Source: Arthrobacter jiangjiafuii (GTDB lineage: Bacteria; Actinomycetota; Actinomycetes; Actinomycetales; Micrococcaceae). Taken from it: 64,000 nucleotides of DNA. Location of the stretch: assembly GCF_018622995.1 (NCBI RefSeq), contig NZ_CP076022.1:2170001-2234000 (forward strand), written 5' to 3'. A model generated the notes under the pieces. The model made no database searches. It was not told the DNA's origin and saw only the letters and a program-made list of their open reading frames with translations. This document shows positions 43,203-53,340 of this stretch, piece after piece (the stretch's first letter is position 1; the number at the start of each line of letters is the position of its first letter). The translations under genes and the position numbers were made by a program.

Positions 43203-45221
43203 ATGAGTAATCCTTTCCTGAGTACCAGTACGCTGCCGTACCAGCTTCCGCCGTTCGAGCAGATCACCCCCGACGATTTCCTCCCCGCCTTCAAGGCCGG
43301 TTTCGAGGAACACCTGGCGGAAATCGACGCCATCGTCCGCAACGCGCAGGCGCCGGACTTCGACAACACCATCGCCGCAATGGAGCGTGCCGGCCAGACG
43401 CTGGCCCGCACTGCCTATGTGTTCTTCACCTTCGCGGCAGCCGACGCCACGGCAGAGATCCAGGCGATCCAGCAGGAAGTCGGTCCGCAGCTGGCAGCCC
43501 ACGATGACAGCATCCAGCTCAACAAGGACCTCTTCGCGCGGGTTGAGGCAGTCTCCACGGAGGGGCTGGACGACGAGGCGGTGCGCCTGGTCTCGGAGTA
43601 CCGCCGCAGCTTCGTCCGGGCCGGAGCGCAGCTTGACGACGCCGGCCAGGCCCGCATGCGGGAGGCGAATTCACGGCTGTCCGTGCTGGGCACCGATTAT
43701 GCGCAGAAACTGCTGAGGGACACCAACGACTCGGCCCTGCTCGTTTCCGACGCGGGCGACCTGGACGGCATGTCGGCCGATGACATTGCCTCCGCAGCCG
43801 CGGCAGCAGCAGAGGCCGGCGTCGAGGGATATCTGCTCCCCCTGGTCCTGCCCACCTCACAGCCTGCACTGGCGTCGCTGACCAACCGCGATACCCGCCG
43901 CCGGCTGTTCGAGGCCTCGATCAACCGCGGATTCCGTGCCAATGATGACAACACGCTGGCCCTTGCCGCCGAAATGGCTGCGCTGCGGGCCGAACGGGCA
44001 GCCCTGCTGGGTTTTGGGAACCACGCCGAGTTCGCTACCGATGACCAGACGGCTCCGTCACTTGCGGCCATCCACGCGATGCTGGATGCGCTGGTGCCCC
44101 CGGCCGTGCGCAACGCCAACGCCGAGGCACAGCTGCTGCGCGAGGCCGCCGCACGCGATGGCATCGATGAGCTCGAGCCCTGGGACTGGTCCTTCTATTC
44201 GGAGCAGGTCCGGCGCGAGCAGTTCAGCGTGGACCGCTCTGCCCTGCGCCCGTACTTCGAGTTGGAGCGGGTGCTTGCCGACGGCATTTTCTACGCCGCG
44301 AACCGGCTCTATGGCCTGACTTTCACGGAACGCACGGATCTGGCGGGCTACCATCCCCAGGTCCGCGTGTGGGAAGTGAAGAACGACGACGGCACTCCCC
44401 TGGGCCTGTTCCTGGGCGACTACTACACCCGTCCCACCAAGGCCGGCGGCGCCTGGATGAACTCCCTGGTCCACCAGTCTTCCCTGCTCGGCACCCAGCC
44501 CGTGGTGGTCAACAACCTGAACATCCCCCAGCCGGCCGCCGGCGAGCCGACCCTGCTGTCCTTCGACGAGGTGGTCACGGCTTTCCACGAATTCGGCCAC
44601 GCCCTGCACGGGTTGTTTTCGGAGGTCACCTATCCCCGGTTCTCCGGAACCGCCGTCCCCCGGGACTTCGTGGAGTACCCCTCCCAGGTCAACGAGATGT
44701 GGATGCTCTGGCCCGAGGTTGTGGCGAACTTCGCCAAACACCATGTCACCGGCGAGCCCCTTCCGCAGGACGCCATCGACAAGATCGAGGCAGCTGCCAC
44801 GTGGGGTGAGGGATTCGGCACCACCGAGTATCTGGGCGCCACGTTGCTGGACCTCGCCTGGCACGAACTGGCCCCCGGCGAAACGGTCACCGATCCGCGG
44901 AAATTCGAGGCCGAAGCCCTGGAACGCGCCGGCGTCGCCCTGGACCTGGTGCCGCCGCGCTACCGCACCGGCTACTTCAAGCACATCTTCGCCGGCGGCT
45001 ACGCGGCCGCGTACTACGCCTACATCTGGAGCGAGGTCCTGGACGCAGACACGGTGGAGTGGTTCAAGGACAACGGCGGGCTGACCCGCGCCAACGGGAA
45101 CCGGTTCCGCCGCGAGCTGCTGTCCCGGGGCAACAGCATCGACCCGCTGCAGGCCTTCCGGAACTTCCGGGGCCGCGACGGCGCCATCGAGCCGCTGCTG
45201 CACCGGCGCGGGCTGGACTGA
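43203..45221 (+). CDS. M3 family metallopeptidase (Dcp/oligopeptidase A-like)
   Basis: 672 residues. Zinc-binding HEFGH at 462-466 (VVTAFHEFGHALHGLFS), the third ligand region LPQDAIDKIEAA, and C-terminal PPRYRTGYFKHIFAGGYAAAYYAYIWSEVLDAD, characteristic of peptidyl-dipeptidase Dcp and oligopeptidase A. Other blocks: LGDYYTRPTKAGGAWMNS and VEYPSQVNEMW. No signal peptide, so it is a cytosolic oligopeptide-degrading enzyme. The ATG at 43203 lacks a clear ribosome site. The GNAT gene follows after 3 bp. Confidence 0.93.
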   Translation: MSNPFLSTSTLPYQLPPFEQITPDDFLPAFKAGFEEHLAEIDAIVRNAQAPDFDNTIAAMERAGQTLARTAYVFFTFAAADATAEIQAIQQEVGPQLAAHDDSIQLNKDLFARVEAVSTEGLDDEAVRLVSEYRRSFVRAGAQLDDAGQARMREANSRLSVLGTDYAQKLLRDTNDSALLVSDAGDLDGMSADDIASAAAAAAEAGVEGYLLPLVLPTSQPALASLTNRDTRRRLFEASINRGFRANDDNTLALAAEMAALRAERAALLGFGNHAEFATDDQTAPSLAAIHAMLDALVPPAVRNANAEAQLLREAAARDGIDELEPWDWSFYSEQVRREQFSVDRSALRPYFELERVLADGIFYAANRLYGLTFTERTDLAGYHPQVRVWEVKNDDGTPLGLFLGDYYTRPTKAGGAWMNSLVHQSSLLGTQPVVVNNLNIPQPAAGEPTLLSFDEVVTAFHEFGHALHGLFSEVTYPRFSGTAVPRDFVEYPSQVNEMWMLWPEVVANFAKHHVTGEPLPQDAIDKIEAAATWGEGFGTTEYLGATLLDLAWHELAPGETVTDPRKFEAEALERAGVALDLVPPRYRTGYFKHIFAGGYAAAYYAYIWSEVLDADTVEWFKDNGGLTRANGNRFRRELLSRGNSIDPLQAFRNFRGRDGAIEPLLHRRGLD

Positions 45222-45224
45222 TCC

Positions 45225-46067
45225 GTGGCCACGATTGCCGCCTGCCAGAATCTGCACCGGGACTGGCTGGCCTCCCTCGCCGTCGCCTCCGGCGGCCGCA
45301 CCTTCTCCACACATGAATCCCACTGGGCATGGCTGCCGGCGCGGCGGCAGCTGGTGCTGCTGTATCCGGAGCGGATTTCGCCTGCCGGTATCCGCCCGGG
45401 GCTGGCCGAGGGCGCGCGCCTGGGCGCCCGCAGCGTCAGCGCCTGGCTGAACAACGCCGTGGGGTACTCCCCGCTGGAGGCATTCGGCTTCCACCGCGGT
45501 CCGCAGCCGCTGTGGATGAGCGCACCGGTGACGGCGCTGCAGCAGTTCAGCGCGGCTGCAGCGGCGCTGGATCCGGCTCCGGCGGAAATTTCAGGGCCCG
45601 ACGCCGATGAGCTGGCCGCCGGCGGCGGCCATCCCCGCACGGCGTGGCACCTCACCGCGCGTGGCGAGGGGAAATTGACCGGACGGGCCTGGGTGTTCGT
45701 TCCGACGCAGGCAGAACAGCGGCGGCAGAAGGAGGAACGGGAGCTGCGCCGGCAGCAGGACCGCCCGGTGATCCTCCAACCCCGGCATGAGAGCCGGGGC
45801 ACGGCTACGGTGGCGGTTGCGGAGCCTGCGCTCCAGCGGAAGCCGGCGGCCGGTTCCCTGGCGGGTGTTTTCGGCCTGGCTGTGGGGCCCTCCAGCCGGC
45901 GCAGGGGCTACGGCACTGCCCTGCTGAGCCGTGCAGCCGCGGTGGCTGCAACGGCCGGCGCCGGCCAGCTGGCGATTAACGCCGCTCCCCTGGGCCTGGA
46001 GCTGTGCACTGCCCGCGGCTTCGAGCTGATCGGCCGGGGGCAGCAGCTGCGCCTGGACCTGCGCTGA
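45225..46067 (+). CDS. GNAT family N-acetyltransferase-like protein
   Basis: 280 residues, GTG start 3 bp after the peptidase stop. The C-terminal third has the GNAT acetyl-CoA loop pattern VFGLAVGPSSRRRGYGTALLSRAAAVAA and the final strand GLELCTARGFELIGRG. The N-terminal part may be a diverged second GNAT lobe. A charged insert (QRRQKEERELRRQQDRP) separates the lobes. The substrate is unknown; it is co-transcribed with the M3 peptidase. Confidence 0.82.
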   Translation: MATIAACQNLHRDWLASLAVASGGRTFSTHESHWAWLPARRQLVLLYPERISPAGIRPGLAEGARLGARSVSAWLNNAVGYSPLEAFGFHRGPQPLWMSAPVTALQQFSAAAAALDPAPAEISGPDADELAAGGGHPRTAWHLTARGEGKLTGRAWVFVPTQAEQRRQKEERELRRQQDRPVILQPRHESRGTATVAVAEPALQRKPAAGSLAGVFGLAVGPSSRRRGYGTALLSRAAAVAATAGAGQLAINAAPLGLELCTARGFELIGRGQQLRLDLR

Positions 46068-46078
46068 GCTGATCCCGG

Positions 46079-46117
46079 GCCGGCACCGGAGGCTGATCCT
46101 TGATCCTCCCTGCCGGC
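46079..46117. terminator. Hairpin between convergent GNAT and pgsA genes
   Basis: GCCGGCA (46079-46085) / TGCCGGC (46111-46117) enclosing GGAGG / CCTCC, lying in the 62-bp gap between convergent stops. No T-run; a probable shared terminator. Confidence 0.6.
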
Positions 46118-46129
46118 GCGGGGTCTGGC

Positions 46130-46732
46130 CTAGAGGGCCTGCCGGCGGACGGCGGCGATCCGCTGGCCGACGGTGATGCAGCTGGCCACGCAAAGCGCGA
46201 TCAGGACCACGAGCAGCAGCACTTCGGGCAGTCCCAGTCCCACCAGGCCGGTGGCCACCAGCAGCGAGACCAGGCGTTCGGCCCGCTCGGCGATACCGAC
46301 ATTGGCGGTGAAGCCCAGGGACTCTGCCTTGGCCCGGATGTAGGACACGGACATGCCCAGGACCAGGCAGATGATCGCGGCTATGCCGATGGCGTCGTTG
46401 TCGCCGCCGGTGAAGAACCAGATGCTGACACCGGCGAACAGGGCGCCGTCAGCGAAGCGGTCCAGAGTGGAATCAAGGAATCCGCCCCACTTCCCGGTGC
46501 GTTCCTGCAGGCGGGCCATGATCCCGTCCAGGACATCGGAGAAAATGAACGCGGTGATGAACAGCGTTCCCCAGAACAGCTGGCCCATCGGGTAGAAGAC
46601 GAGTCCGCCGACCATCACGCCCAGGGTACCCAGGATCGTCACGGCGTCCGGGGAAACACCCCGCTTCAGCAGCCAGGCGGCCATCGGCGTAAAGACGCCG
46701 GTGAAAAAACCTCTTGCATACTTGTTCAGCAC
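46130..46732 (-). CDS. pgsA: CDP-alcohol phosphatidyltransferase, phosphatidylinositol-phosphate synthase type
   Basis: 200 residues, about six membrane helices. The full CDP-AP motif D-x2-DG-x2-AR-x8-G-x3-D-x3-D is seen in SDVLDGIMARLQERTGKWGG and the following FLDSTLDRFAD. In actinobacteria the member next to an HIT protein and thrS is PgsA1, making phosphatidylinositol-phosphate from CDP-diacylglycerol and inositol-1-phosphate, the base of PI and mannosylated PIMs. The gene starts 3 bp after the HIT stop. Confidence 0.88.
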   Translation of the reverse strand: MLNKYARGFFTGVFTPMAAWLLKRGVSPDAVTILGTLGVMVGGLVFYPMGQLFWGTLFITAFIFSDVLDGIMARLQERTGKWGGFLDSTLDRFADGALFAGVSIWFFTGGDNDAIGIAAIICLVLGMSVSYIRAKAESLGFTANVGIAERAERLVSLLVATGLVGLGLPEVLLLVVLIALCVASCITVGQRIAAVRRQAL

Positions 46733-46735
46733 GGT

Positions 46736-47338
46736 TTAGTCCTCACCGGCCGTGGAGGATGCGGGCCAGGCGTCAGCGACCTGCTGGCGGACGTCGCCCA
46801 GGGTCTGGGTGATGGCCTTGGTGTTGGCAATGATCGGCAGGAAGTTCCCGTCGCCGCCCCAGCGCGGAACAATGTGCTGGTGCAGGTGCGCGGCAATTCC
46901 CGCTCCCCCGGTGACCCCCTGGTTCATCCCCAAGTTGAAACCGCTGGGGTTGGAGACCTTGCGCAGCACGCGCATGGCGGTCTGCGTGAGCGAGGCGATC
47001 TCGGCGGTTTCCTGCTCGTCGATGTCCGTGTAGTCCGGAACATGCCGGTACGGGCAGACGAGCAGGTGCCCGGCGTTATAGGGAAACAGGTTCAGGATGA
47101 CAAAGGCGTGCCTGCCGCGGTGCACGATCAGGGACTCCTCGTCGGACCGGGTGGGGGCGGCGCAGAACGGGCAGTTGTGCTCCGAGGAGACCTGTTCCTG
47201 CCCGCCCTTGATGTACGCCAGCCGGTGCGGTGTCCACAGGCGTGCAAACGAATCCGGCACCCCGGCCAGTTCGAAGGAATCGGTGACTGCGGCGTCGCCC
47301 GGGTAGGGACTGCCGCCGTCGTCCTGTCTGTCTTCCAT
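46736..47338 (-). CDS. HIT domain nucleotide hydrolase/phosphorylase-like protein
   Basis: 200 residues from ATG 47338 (AGGAG 5 nt upstream; a GTG 21 bp further 5' lacks one). The HIT active site HLHQHIVPRW is at about residues 150-159. CPFC (about residues 56-59) and another His in the upstream half may bind zinc, as in Ap4A phosphorylase-like members. Related actinobacterial proteins cleave AP4A by phosphorolysis. It sits between thrS and pgsA in the conserved thrS-HIT-pgsA order. Confidence 0.88.
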   Translation of the reverse strand: MEDRQDDGGSPYPGDAAVTDSFELAGVPDSFARLWTPHRLAYIKGGQEQVSSEHNCPFCAAPTRSDEESLIVHRGRHAFVILNLFPYNAGHLLVCPYRHVPDYTDIDEQETAEIASLTQTAMRVLRKVSNPSGFNLGMNQGVTGGAGIAAHLHQHIVPRWGGDGNFLPIIANTKAITQTLGDVRQQVADAWPASSTAGED

Positions 47339-47384
47339 CTGCACTCCTGTACTCGCCACCCGTTATCGCCGTCGTTTTTGCCGG

Positions 47385-49397
47385 TTACTTGTCCCGGTTG
47401 CGGACGGCTTCAACGATGCGCTTGACCGCTTCCTCGACCGGCACGCCGTTGTCCTGGCTGCCGTCACGGAAGCGGAAGGACACGGCGCCGGCATCGGCGT
47501 CGTCGCCCCCGGCGATCAGGACAAACGGAATCTTGTCCTTGGACGCGGTGCGGATCTTCTTCGGGAAGCGGTCGGTGCCGGTGTCCACCTGGGCGCGGAT
47601 GCCTTCGGCCTTGAGCTTGTCGACGACGTCGAACATGTAGTCGTTGAACGCCTCGGCCACGGGAATGCCGACCACCTGGACCGGAGCCAGCCAGGCCGGG
47701 AACGCGCCGGCGTAGTGCTCGGTGAGCACGGCCATGAAGCGTTCCACGGAACCGAACAGTGCGCGGTGGATCATGACCGGGCGCTGGCGGGAGCCGTCGG
47801 CGGCCTGGTATTCCAGTTCGAAGCGCTCGGGCAGGTTGAAGTCCAGCTGGATGGTGGACATCTGCCAGGTGCGGCCAATCGCGTCGCGGGCCTGGACGGA
47901 GATCTTCGGGCCGTAGAAGGCGGCGCCGCCCGGATCCGGAACCAGGTCCAGTCCGGAGGCCTCGGCTACCTCGGCGAGGGTGCGGGTGGCTTCGTCCCAG
48001 ATCTCGTCGGAGCCGACGGACTTTTCCGGGTCCCTGGTGGAGAGCTCCAGGTAGAAGTCATCCAGGCCGTAGTCCTTGAGCAAGTCAAGGACGAATTTCA
48101 GCGTGCTGGTGAGCTCGTCCTTCATCTGGTCGCGGGTGCAGTAGATGTGGGCGTCGTCCTGGGTCATGCCGCGCACGCGGGTCAGGCCGTGGATCACGCC
48201 GGACTTCTCGTAGCGGTACACGGAGCCGAATTCGAACAGGCGCAGCGGCAGTTCGCGGTAGGACCGGCCGCGGGAGCGGAAGATCAGGTTGTGCATGGGG
48301 CAGTTCATCGGCTTCAGGTAGTAATCCTGGCCGGGCTTGATGACCGCGCCGGTCTCCGGGTCGGTGACCTCATCCACGTGCATCGGAGGGAACATGCCGT
48401 CGCGGTACCAGTCCAGGTGGCCGGAAACCTCGTACAGGTGGCCCTTGGTGATGTGCGGGGTGTAGACGAACTCGTAGCCGGCCTCGGTGTGGCGCTGGCG
48501 GGAGTAGTCCTCCATGGCCTTGCGGATGATGCCGCCCTTGGGGTGGAACACCGGCAGGCCGGAACCGAGTTCATCCGGGAAGGAGAACAGGTCCAGCTCG
48601 GTGCCCAGCTTGCGGTGGTCGCGGCGCTCGGCCTCGGCCAGGCGTTCCTGGTAGGCCTTCAGCGCGTCCTTGGTGGGCCAGGCGGTGCCGTAGATGCGCT
48701 GCAGCTGCTGGTTCTTCTGGTCGCCGAGCCAGTAGGCGGCGGAGGAACGGGTCAGCGCGAAGGCGTTGGAAATCAGCTTGGTGTTGGGGAGGTGCGGGCC
48801 GCGGCACAGATCGCACCACACGACGTCGCCGGACTTGCGGTCCACGTTGTCGTAGATGGTGATCTCGCCGGCGCCGACCTCGATGTTCGCGCCCTCGCCG
48901 GCTTCGTCTGCGCCGTCCTTCTTGCCCAGGAGTTCCAGCTTGTACGGCTCGTTGGCCATGGCCTCGCGGGCTTCTTCTTCGCTGACCACGCGCCGGGCGA
49001 ATTTCTGGTTCGAGTTGATGATCTTCTGCATCATCTTCTCGAGGGTCTTCAGGTCCTCCGGGGTGAACGGCTCGGCGACGTCGAAGTCGAAGTAGAAGCC
49101 GTCCTTGATGTACGGACCGATACCGAGCTTGGCGTCGGGGCGCAGCTGCTGCACGGCCTGTGCCATCACGTGGGCGGTGGAGTGGCGCAGTACGTTAAGG
49201 CCGTCTTCGGAGTCGATGGTCACGGCCTCGACGGCGGCGCCCTCGCCGAGCTCGGTATCCAGGTCCGTCAGGACACCGTTTACCCGCATGACGACGACGT
49301 CGCGGCGGTCGAAGAACAGCTGAGCACCTGTGGTGCCAGTATCCACCGTGGTCTCTTCGCCGTCGACGATGAGGGTGAACTTCTCTGGCACTGACAC
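47385..49397 (-). CDS. thrS: Threonyl-tRNA synthetase
   Basis: 670 residues. N-terminal TGS domain, editing domain with the HSTAHVMAQ (HxxxH) and [12 protein letters not shown] motifs, class II core with [13 protein letters not shown] (zinc Cys/His), motif 2 [22 protein letters not shown] and TQDDAHIYC, motif 3 [15 protein letters not shown], then the anticodon domain. Complete and canonical. It starts only 9 bp after the stop of the SOS-controlled dnaE2 gene on the same strand, so part of its transcription could come from that operon; an internal promoter inside dnaE2 is probable. Confidence 0.97.
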   Translation of the reverse strand: MSVPEKFTLIVDGEETTVDTGTTGAQLFFDRRDVVVMRVNGVLTDLDTELGEGAAVEAVTIDSEDGLNVLRHSTAHVMAQAVQQLRPDAKLGIGPYIKDGFYFDFDVAEPFTPEDLKTLEKMMQKIINSNQKFARRVVSEEEAREAMANEPYKLELLGKKDGADEAGEGANIEVGAGEITIYDNVDRKSGDVVWCDLCRGPHLPNTKLISNAFALTRSSAAYWLGDQKNQQLQRIYGTAWPTKDALKAYQERLAEAERRDHRKLGTELDLFSFPDELGSGLPVFHPKGGIIRKAMEDYSRQRHTEAGYEFVYTPHITKGHLYEVSGHLDWYRDGMFPPMHVDEVTDPETGAVIKPGQDYYLKPMNCPMHNLIFRSRGRSYRELPLRLFEFGSVYRYEKSGVIHGLTRVRGMTQDDAHIYCTRDQMKDELTSTLKFVLDLLKDYGLDDFYLELSTRDPEKSVGSDEIWDEATRTLAEVAEASGLDLVPDPGGAAFYGPKISVQARDAIGRTWQMSTIQLDFNLPERFELEYQAADGSRQRPVMIHRALFGSVERFMAVLTEHYAGAFPAWLAPVQVVGIPVAEAFNDYMFDVVDKLKAEGIRAQVDTGTDRFPKKIRTASKDKIPFVLIAGGDDADAGAVSFRFRDGSQDNGVPVEEAVKRIVEAVRNRDK

Positions 49398-49406
49398 GGT
49401 TGTCTC

Positions 49407-52400
49407 CTAGATTTCGTTGTGCGGCGGCGTCTGTGGGCCGGTCAGGACGTGGCCGGCTGCTTCCTGCGCCCCTTTGATGTTATCCGCTGTAGTTGGGCCC
49501 CACCAACCTGCCCCGCCCGGAGCCGGCAGCGAGTCGGCGTCGTTCAGGTCCCAGGCCTGCAGCGCCTGCAGGCTGATTCCGCGCGGTCCGGTGCGCCGGG
49601 TGAGCCCGCGGATCAGCATCAACGCGGTGCCGAACAGCAGCGGGCCGGCTTTTTCCTGGGCCTCGTGGAAGAACGTGCAGTCCACGCATCCGGTGCCGTC
49701 GTCGAGGCTGATGAACACCACCCGGCGGCCGCCGCGCATGGGCGGAGTCTGCGTGGCCACGCGGATCCCGGCCACCAGCACCTCGGAATTGTTGCGCAGT
49801 TCCACCAGGTCCCGGGCCTTGGTGACGCCGAGGGTACTCAGCAGCGGCCCGTAACTGTCGATCAGGTGGGCACTGACATCCACGGCCAGCAGGTCCAGTT
49901 CGGTGGCAACTTTTTCGCGCAGCGTTGGTTCGGGCAGTTCGGCGTGCAGGTTCTCCAATTCGGTGTCGCCCAGCGGCAGCGAGAGCTGGCCTGGAATGGG
50001 ATCGTATTTGCGTGGTGCCGGGCGGGGCGGGGCAGCATCGAGGTGGCGCAGCAGATCAGCGCGGGAGGCAGCGGTCCCGGTGTCCCTGGCGAGGGAGTCG
50101 AAGGCGCCCAGCTGCGCCAGGCGCATCAGGGTGGTCCGGCCCACCCTGGCGCGGGCGCGCAGGTCGGCCAGTGAATCGTAGGGCTGGCCGGCGGCGATCC
50201 GCCGCAGTTCGGTGGCTGAGAGCCCGTAGATCCCGGCCAGGCTGAGCCGGATGCCCAGTTTTTCCGGGCGGGCCGGATGGCCGGGCGAGGCGGGAACGGC
50301 AGGGATCCGTTCCACCCGGTACTGCTCGCCGCTGCGGTTGATGTCCAGCGGCAGGATGGGGATGCCCAGCCGCCGGGCCTCGGCCACCAGCAGCCGGCGC
50401 GGATACATGCCGGGGTCGTGTTCGAAGATCCCGGCCAGGAACGCCTCGGGATGGTGGGCCTTCAGCCAGGCCGATTGGTAGGTGGGCACGGCAAAGGCAG
50501 CGCCGTGCGCCTTGCAGAAACCGAAGCTGCCAAAGGCCGCCAGCGTGCCCCAGACATTCTCAATGACATCGGCCGGGTAGCCGCGTTTGCCGGCCTCGGT
50601 CCGGAAGTAGGTTTCCACCCCTTTTTCGGCCTCTTCGTTGCCCAGCAGCCTGCGCAGCTCGTCTGCCTTGGCCAGGCCGCACCCGGTGAAGACGTCGAAG
50701 GTGCGCAGCACCTGTTCGTGGAACACGGTTACCCCGTGCGTCTCGGCCAGGACCGGCCGCAGTGCTTCGTGCGGATATTCCTCCGGAGACCAGCCGTGCC
50801 GGTGTTCCAGGAACGGGCGGACCATGTTCGACTTCATCGGCCCGGGCCGGAACAGCGAGATGTCGATGATCAGGTCGTTGAAGTCCCTCGGCGCCAGCTT
50901 GCCGATCAGCTCACGCTGGCCGGGCGACTCGATCTGGAAGCAGCCCAGGGTCTGGGTGCTGCGGATCAGCTCGTAGGTGGGTTCATCGTCCAGCGGCACG
51001 GCGTCCAGGTCGATGGAGCCGTCGGCGCGCACGTAGTCCGGCCCCTGACCGCCGGCTCCGGCCGGATGGGCGCCGGCTTTGACGGTGTCCTCCTTGGTGG
51101 GGTGCAGCCGCCGCACCTCCGCCAGGGCGTAGGCCATGGCGCTTTGCATCCGCACGCCCAGCACGTCGAGCTTGAGCATGCCCATGGGATCCATGTCGTG
51201 CTTGTCGAACTGGGACATGGGCAGGCCCAGCCCGGAGGGCTGCACCGGGGTGCGGTCCAGCAGGGAGGTATCCCCCAGGATCACGCCGCACGGGTGCATG
51301 GAGATGTGGCGGGGCAGCCGGTCCAGGCGTTCGGTCAGATCCACCAGCAGATCCAGCTGCCGGTTGCCCTGGACCCGTTCGGCGACGTCGCGCAGTTCGG
51401 GCTTTTCGGCGAGCGCCTCCCGGAACTTGGCGGCGGAGAAACGCCAGAGCTGTTTGGCCACGGCTCCGACCTCCTCTTCGGCCAGGCCCAGGGCCATGCC
51501 GGCGTCGCGCACCGCCCCGCGGGCGCGGTAGCCGTTCTGCATGCTCATCAGGGTGACGCGCTCGGCGCCGAAACGTTCGAAGATGCGGTGGTAGACGTTG
51601 TGCCGTTGCGCGCTTTCGACGTCGATGTCGATGTCCGGCAGGGTCGAGCGGTCCTGTGAGAGGAAGCGCTCAAAGATCAGGTCATGCGCCAGCGGGTTAA
51701 CGTGGCTGATGCCCAGCAGATAGTTCACCAGCGAGGACGCCCCCGATCCCCGCGCAGCGGCCCGCACCCCCATCCCGGTGATCATGGCGGAGACCTCGGC
51801 GACGGTCAGGAAGTAGGAGGCAAACCCCAGCCGTTCGATGATGCCCAGCTCATGCGCCAGCCGGTTGCGCATCCGTGCTTCCCCGGCGGCATCCAGGGTG
51901 GCGAACCTGCGGCCGATTCCCGCTTCGCAGCGGGCCACCAGTTCGGTCATGGGATCGGCGGTGATGCCGATGACCGATGCTTCCGGAACCACCGGCTGTT
52001 TCCAGCCCATTTCCGCCACCGGGTCCATCCGGCAGGTGTCGGCGAGCGCCTCGGTGTCGCGGAGCAGGCGTGCCGCCCCGGCCGCGCCATAGCCTGCACC
52101 GGCGCTGATCTCCCGGGCCAGCTCCCCCATCGCCTTGGCTGTCTTGAGCCAGCCCTGCCCGCTGGGCTGCAGGTCCGGAAGCCTGGCCATGGAGGTCAGC
52201 GCCCGGGCGGCATCCAGGACGTCGGCGGTGGCAGCGCCGTCGGCATCGACATAGCGCACCGCATTGGTGAGGATGGCGGGCAGCTGCATTTCATCGGCCA
52301 GCCGGAACATGCGCACCGCATGGGCCAGGGACAGGTTCTTTCCGGGGGCGCTCAGATGGGTCACCACTTCGATGGCCAGCGCTTCGCGGGGCAGCAGGGC

Positions 52401-52955
52401 CTGCCAGCGGGCGAAGAGTGTGCGGGCGACGGCATAGCTGCGGCTGCGCATCGCCTGGCCGACGTCGGACCAGGGGCCCACCAGCACCGTCAGGACCGGA
52501 CTGTCCCGTCCGGCGGGGTCCGGGGCGCCGCCGTCATCGCCGTTCCCGGCAGCCCGCGCCGCCAGTTGCTCCAGGGTCACGCCCACGGGTTTGCTGTTTT
52601 TGCGGGCACCTGAGGCAACCGTGCCGGCGTGGGCATCGGAAATCAGCCGGCACAGCGCCCGGTAGCCGGCCCCGCCGCGCCGGCCGTGGGCCAGGACCAC
52701 CACGCGGCCAGTGACCGCAGTGCTGCCGTGCCCGTCGGGATCACCCAGCACGGCCAGATCCACCCCCACGATGGGATCAATGCCGGCATCCATGCAGGCG
52801 CGCAGGTGCTTCACCGTTCCGTAGAGCCCGTCCCGGTCGGTGCAGGCGAGCGCGTCGGCGCCGTCGGCTGCCGCAGCGGCAGCGAGGTCCTGGGGCCAGG
52901 ACACACCGTAGTGTGCACTGAACGCGGTGGCGGTGTGCAGGTGGGTGAAGCTCAT
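49407..52955 (-). CDS. dnaE2: Error-prone DNA polymerase III alpha subunit (DnaE2/ImuC type)
   Basis: 1182 residues, at the long end for DnaE2. N-terminal PHP domain (FTHLHTATAFSAHYGVS), polymerase core with catalytic acids in STLPDIDIDVES and GMLKLDVLGVRMQ, the ISMHPCGVIL fingers block, LFRPGPMKSNMVRPFLEHRHG, FCKAHGAAFAVPTYQSAWLKAHHPEAFLA, and an OB-fold C-terminus (VAGIRVATQTPPMRGGRRVVFISLDDGTG). DnaE2 carries out damage-induced mutagenic translesion synthesis, usually with ImuA' and ImuB. Here only a DUF6504-type gene lies upstream, behind a SOS box, and no imuB or imuA' is in the window. Confidence 0.93.
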   Translation of the reverse strand: MSFTHLHTATAFSAHYGVSWPQDLAAAAAADGADALACTDRDGLYGTVKHLRACMDAGIDPIVGVDLAVLGDPDGHGSTAVTGRVVVLAHGRRGGAGYRALCRLISDAHAGTVASGARKNSKPVGVTLEQLAARAAGNGDDGGAPDPAGRDSPVLTVLVGPWSDVGQAMRSRSYAVARTLFARWQALLPREALAIEVVTHLSAPGKNLSLAHAVRMFRLADEMQLPAILTNAVRYVDADGAATADVLDAARALTSMARLPDLQPSGQGWLKTAKAMGELAREISAGAGYGAAGAARLLRDTEALADTCRMDPVAEMGWKQPVVPEASVIGITADPMTELVARCEAGIGRRFATLDAAGEARMRNRLAHELGIIERLGFASYFLTVAEVSAMITGMGVRAAARGSGASSLVNYLLGISHVNPLAHDLIFERFLSQDRSTLPDIDIDVESAQRHNVYHRIFERFGAERVTLMSMQNGYRARGAVRDAGMALGLAEEEVGAVAKQLWRFSAAKFREALAEKPELRDVAERVQGNRQLDLLVDLTERLDRLPRHISMHPCGVILGDTSLLDRTPVQPSGLGLPMSQFDKHDMDPMGMLKLDVLGVRMQSAMAYALAEVRRLHPTKEDTVKAGAHPAGAGGQGPDYVRADGSIDLDAVPLDDEPTYELIRSTQTLGCFQIESPGQRELIGKLAPRDFNDLIIDISLFRPGPMKSNMVRPFLEHRHGWSPEEYPHEALRPVLAETHGVTVFHEQVLRTFDVFTGCGLAKADELRRLLGNEEAEKGVETYFRTEAGKRGYPADVIENVWGTLAAFGSFGFCKAHGAAFAVPTYQSAWLKAHHPEAFLAGIFEHDPGMYPRRLLVAEARRLGIPILPLDINRSGEQYRVERIPAVPASPGHPARPEKLGIRLSLAGIYGLSATELRRIAAGQPYDSLADLRARARVGRTTLMRLAQLGAFDSLARDTGTAASRADLLRHLDAAPPRPAPRKYDPIPGQLSLPLGDTELENLHAELPEPTLREKVATELDLLAVDVSAHLIDSYGPLLSTLGVTKARDLVELRNNSEVLVAGIRVATQTPPMRGGRRVVFISLDDGTGCVDCTFFHEAQEKAGPLLFGTALMLIRGLTRRTGPRGISLQALQAWDLNDADSLPAPGGAGWWGPTTADNIKGAQEAAGHVLTGPQTPPHNEI

Positions 52956-52968
52956 GATGGCCAGGTTC

Positions 52969-53298
52969 CTAGGCGCTTTCCTGCAGGGCGTCGTGAACCC
53001 GGATCAGGCGCCAGCGCCCGGAGGACAGGTCATGCGAGAGGTCCAGGGTACGCAGCGGCGCACGGGTGGTCAGCCTCGCCTGCACCCGCCAGATCTCGGA
53101 GTCCACCAGGCCGGGCCCGTGTCCGCGTTCGGCACGGGCTTCTTCGTCCCACCAGTTCCGGCGTTCAAACCACCGCACCGGATCCGCCGCGACCTTGTAA
53201 ATGCGCCCCTGCCAGGACAAGCGCAGCGGCTGCCCGCCGGGAGAACACACCACCTCTACCGCATCGCTGAAGACACCCACTTCAGTTCCCTCTTCCAC
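52969..53298 (-). CDS. DUF6504-type small protein of the dnaE2 locus
   Basis: 109 residues from GTG 53298; a second GTG at 53280 has GAGGGA 6 nt upstream and could be the real start (103 residues). The sequence is Trp/Arg-rich (LSWQGRIYKV, PVRWFERRNWWDEE, DSEIWRVQARL, LDLSHDLSSGRWRLIRVHD) and resembles the small protein usually sandwiched between a Y-family polymerase and dnaE2 in Micrococcales. It lies 13 bp before dnaE2 and under the SOS box. The function is unknown; it may aid translesion polymerase assembly. Confidence 0.75.
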   Translation of the reverse strand: MEEGTEVGVFSDAVEVVCSPGGQPLRLSWQGRIYKVAADPVRWFERRNWWDEEARAERGHGPGLVDSEIWRVQARLTTRAPLRTLDLSHDLSSGRWRLIRVHDALQESA

Positions 53299-53340
53299 CG
53301 TTGACGGCCTGCAGGTTTAGTTAATTGACCTGCTTCATCT

